DNA of 24,748 bases from positions 1 to 24,748 of the forward strand of contig JASHTN010000424.1 in the NCBI GenBank assembly GCA_030040525.1. Reading direction: 5' to 3'. This DNA comes from Gammaproteobacteria bacterium (GTDB taxonomy: Bacteria; Pseudomonadota; Gammaproteobacteria; Steroidobacterales; Steroidobacteraceae). The notes under the pieces are model-generated. The model saw nothing but the letters and a program-made list of their open reading frames with translations. It was not told the origin of the DNA and ran no database searches. This document shows positions 23,420-24,748 of the stretch, one piece after another. Position 1 is the stretch's first letter, and each line of letters begins with the position of its first letter. A program made the translations under genes and the position numbers.

Positions 23420-24475
23420 TTACGGACGCGGCAGGCCGGCCGCAGACCCCTCGGCCTTGACCTGCGACGCGATGAAACGCACGGTGGCCGGCGGGACTTC
23501 GCCCACGGCCGTGATCTTGTGTCCGTCGATGACCGTCGAGAATGCGGATGACGAGCCGACAGCCGCCGACTGCGACAGCTGCGCCTGCTCGGGCCGGGCG
23601 GGGCGCACCTCCACGAACACCGACACCGACGCCAGTCCGTCGCTGAACACCAGGTGGTCGACCCGGCCGGGCGCGCCCGGCAGGACCTGCACGCGGCGCA
23701 GCAGCATGCGGAATCCCGGCGGCAGCTTCAGCGCGCTCCACTCGGTCGCGGGCGTCGCCTCAGGGAGCCCCGTGCTCTCGCTGCGCAGCCACTGGAAGCC
23801 CTCGGTCGAGACCTCCGGCTTGAACGCGGAGTCGGGAATGTGCGCCGAGAGCTTCAGGTTCGCGAACACGATCTGCTCGATGATGTTGCCGTGGGCATCG
23901 CACAGCTGCGACTTGAGCGGCATCGCGGTGGAATCGTCGATCCACAGGCGGTAGCCGTAGCGGTACTCGTCCCGGGGCGAGATGCTGATGACGTGCGTCT
24001 CGCGGCGGTTGAGCCGCACGCGGGCCACTTCGCGGATGTCGTAGAAGCTCGCGGTCTGCTCAGTGACCGCCGGAAAGCCCACCAGCGACTCCTGTGGCGG
24101 GCGCTCCTCGACCAGCACGGTGCGCTTGTCGGGCAGGTAGCAGGTGAGACTGGCGCCGCGGCGGACGAACTCGCGCCCCGAGCCGTCGAGGGAGACGAGC
24201 CGCTCGGCGACCTGGCCGTCCTGCACCCGATGGATGATGCGCAGCATCTCCACCGTACCGCCGTGCCAGTGGGAAAAGGTGCCGTCGTAGTTGCGCGTGG
24301 TGAGCGCGCGGTTCATGCGCTCGAGCCAGGTGGTCGGAGCCGTATCGGATCCGGTCTTCTCCGGCGGGGCCTGCGGTGCGGCGAGCGCGCTCGCCGCGGC
24401 GCCGGCCGCCCACACCAGCAGCAAGGCCGCAAGCCGCCTGGCGTGAGGGGCTCTAGTGTGCGGAGCTCTGCGCAT
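23420..24475 (-). CDS. rseB: Sigma-E factor regulatory protein RseB/MucB
   Basis: Periplasmic protein that binds the periplasmic part of RseA, shields it from proteolysis, and releases it when envelope stress ligands bind. 351 residues. A signal peptide (about 1-33) ends SALAAPQ. The N-terminal LolA-like domain (about 48-235) includes NYDGTFSHWHGGTVEMLRI and YRYGYRLWIDDSTAMPLKS. The smaller C-terminal domain (about 245-340) includes PPGFRMLLRRVQVLPG and DHLVFSDGLASVSVFVE. ATG at 24475, overlapping the rseA stop by 23 nt. Confidence 0.93.
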   Translation of the reverse strand: MRRAPHTRAPHARRLAALLLVWAAGAAASALAAPQAPPEKTGSDTAPTTWLERMNRALTTRNYDGTFSHWHGGTVEMLRIIHRVQDGQVAERLVSLDGSGREFVRRGASLTCYLPDKRTVLVEERPPQESLVGFPAVTEQTASFYDIREVARVRLNRRETHVISISPRDEYRYGYRLWIDDSTAMPLKSQLCDAHGNIIEQIVFANLKLSAHIPDSAFKPEVSTEGFQWLRSESTGLPEATPATEWSALKLPPGFRMLLRRVQVLPGAPGRVDHLVFSDGLASVSVFVEVRPARPEQAQLSQSAAVGSSSAFSTVIDGHKITAVGEVPPATVRFIASQVKAEGSAAGLPRP

Positions 24476-24748
24476 CGTGCTGCGCGTCGTCGCCGGGTAC
24501 GGCGGGCGCTGCGGCCACCCCCGCCGCCTCGCTCGTCATGAAGGCCGACAGCAGGTTGCGCCGTGCGACCGGGGAGGAAAACATGCTGTGGGCCACCACG
24601 TAGTTGGCGAGCTCGCTGCTCGGCACCAGGGCGGGCGGTGCCGCGGCGGCCGGCGGCGGCACGACGTAGCTGACCGGCTCGCGGCCTGCGCCGGCGGCGG
24701 CCACCGGCAGCGCGGTCGTCGGCGCGGAGTCGCTGGCCGCACTCGCCT
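24453..24748 (-). CDS. rseA: Anti-sigma-E factor RseA/MucA, C-terminal part (runs off right edge)
   Basis: 98 codons of the C-terminal, probably periplasmic part of the inner-membrane anti-sigma factor. The visible sequence is Ala/Pro-rich (VSYVVPPPAAAAPPALVP), then ELANYVVAHSMFSSPVARRNLL, which fits the C-terminal block of RseA/MucA proteins. The N-terminal sigma-binding domain and membrane helix lie beyond position 24748. The call rests partly on the overlap with rseB; an rpoE/algU gene is expected just outside the window. Confidence 0.8.
   Translation of the reverse strand, partial: ASAASDSAPTTALPVAAAGAGREPVSYVVPPPAAAAPPALVPSSELANYVVAHSMFSSPVARRNLLSAFMTSEAAGVAAAPAVPGDDAQHDAQSSAH

Overview
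The window reads as chromosomal DNA from a high-GC gammaproteobacterium. The gene neighbourhoods are classic for that class: rseA-rseB beside lepA-lepB-DUF4845-rnc-era-recO-pdxJ-acpS, mfd next to a csiV-like gene and nagZ, a lolC/E-lolD locus, and exbB-exbD-msbA. The order resembles Pseudomonas and Xanthomonadales-type genomes, but I cannot name a genus from sequence alone. Coding density is very high and GTG and TTG starts are common. I see no rRNA, tRNA, insertion sequence, prophage, CRISPR array or defence island.

Layout from left to right. Positions 1-2523 (minus) hold exbB-exbD-msbA, an energised inner-membrane pair coupled to the lipid A flippase; msbA runs off the left edge. A DUF2062 membrane protein (2635-3156, plus) is divergent from it. 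Positions 3180-6408 (minus) hold two tandem LolC/LolE-type permeases followed by the LolD ATPase, the lipoprotein-release machine. Divergent from that is a small secreted protein with a repetitive Ser/Gln/Pro tail (6536-6955), then a cytosolic class III nucleotide cyclase (7079-7894), mfd (7898-11359) and a CsiV-like secreted protein (11400-12032).

The right half is one long, tightly packed minus-strand array from lepA (22952) down to 12069: lepA, lepB, DUF4845, rnc, era, recO, pdxJ, acpS, a PolB-type 3'-5' exonuclease, rlmD, nagZ and a PAS/LOV-like-GGDEF protein. Seven adjacent pairs overlap by 4 nt at ATGA or GTGA. Upstream of it lie rseA (cut by the right edge), rseB and a glutaredoxin-like gene, forming a sigma-E control segment.

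The window is mostly core housekeeping and I do not see a complete new multi-gene system. The best leads are: (i) the last gene of the long array, a LOV-like domain whose photoactive cysteine is leucine, fused to a GGDEF domain whose active-site motif is degraded to EGGTF while its RxxD inhibitory-site motif is kept; (ii) two hairpin terminators 11 kb apart sharing the same 25 stem and flank bases, one of which supplies the last codons and stop of the glutaredoxin-like gene; (iii) a 12-bp perfect inverted repeat whose loop is the mfd stop codon; (iv) direct repeats in the divergent lol promoter region; (v) -10 elements placed so close to start codons that leaderless transcripts are likely; and (vi) a class III cyclase with a substituted purine-binding lysine lying 3 nt upstream of mfd.
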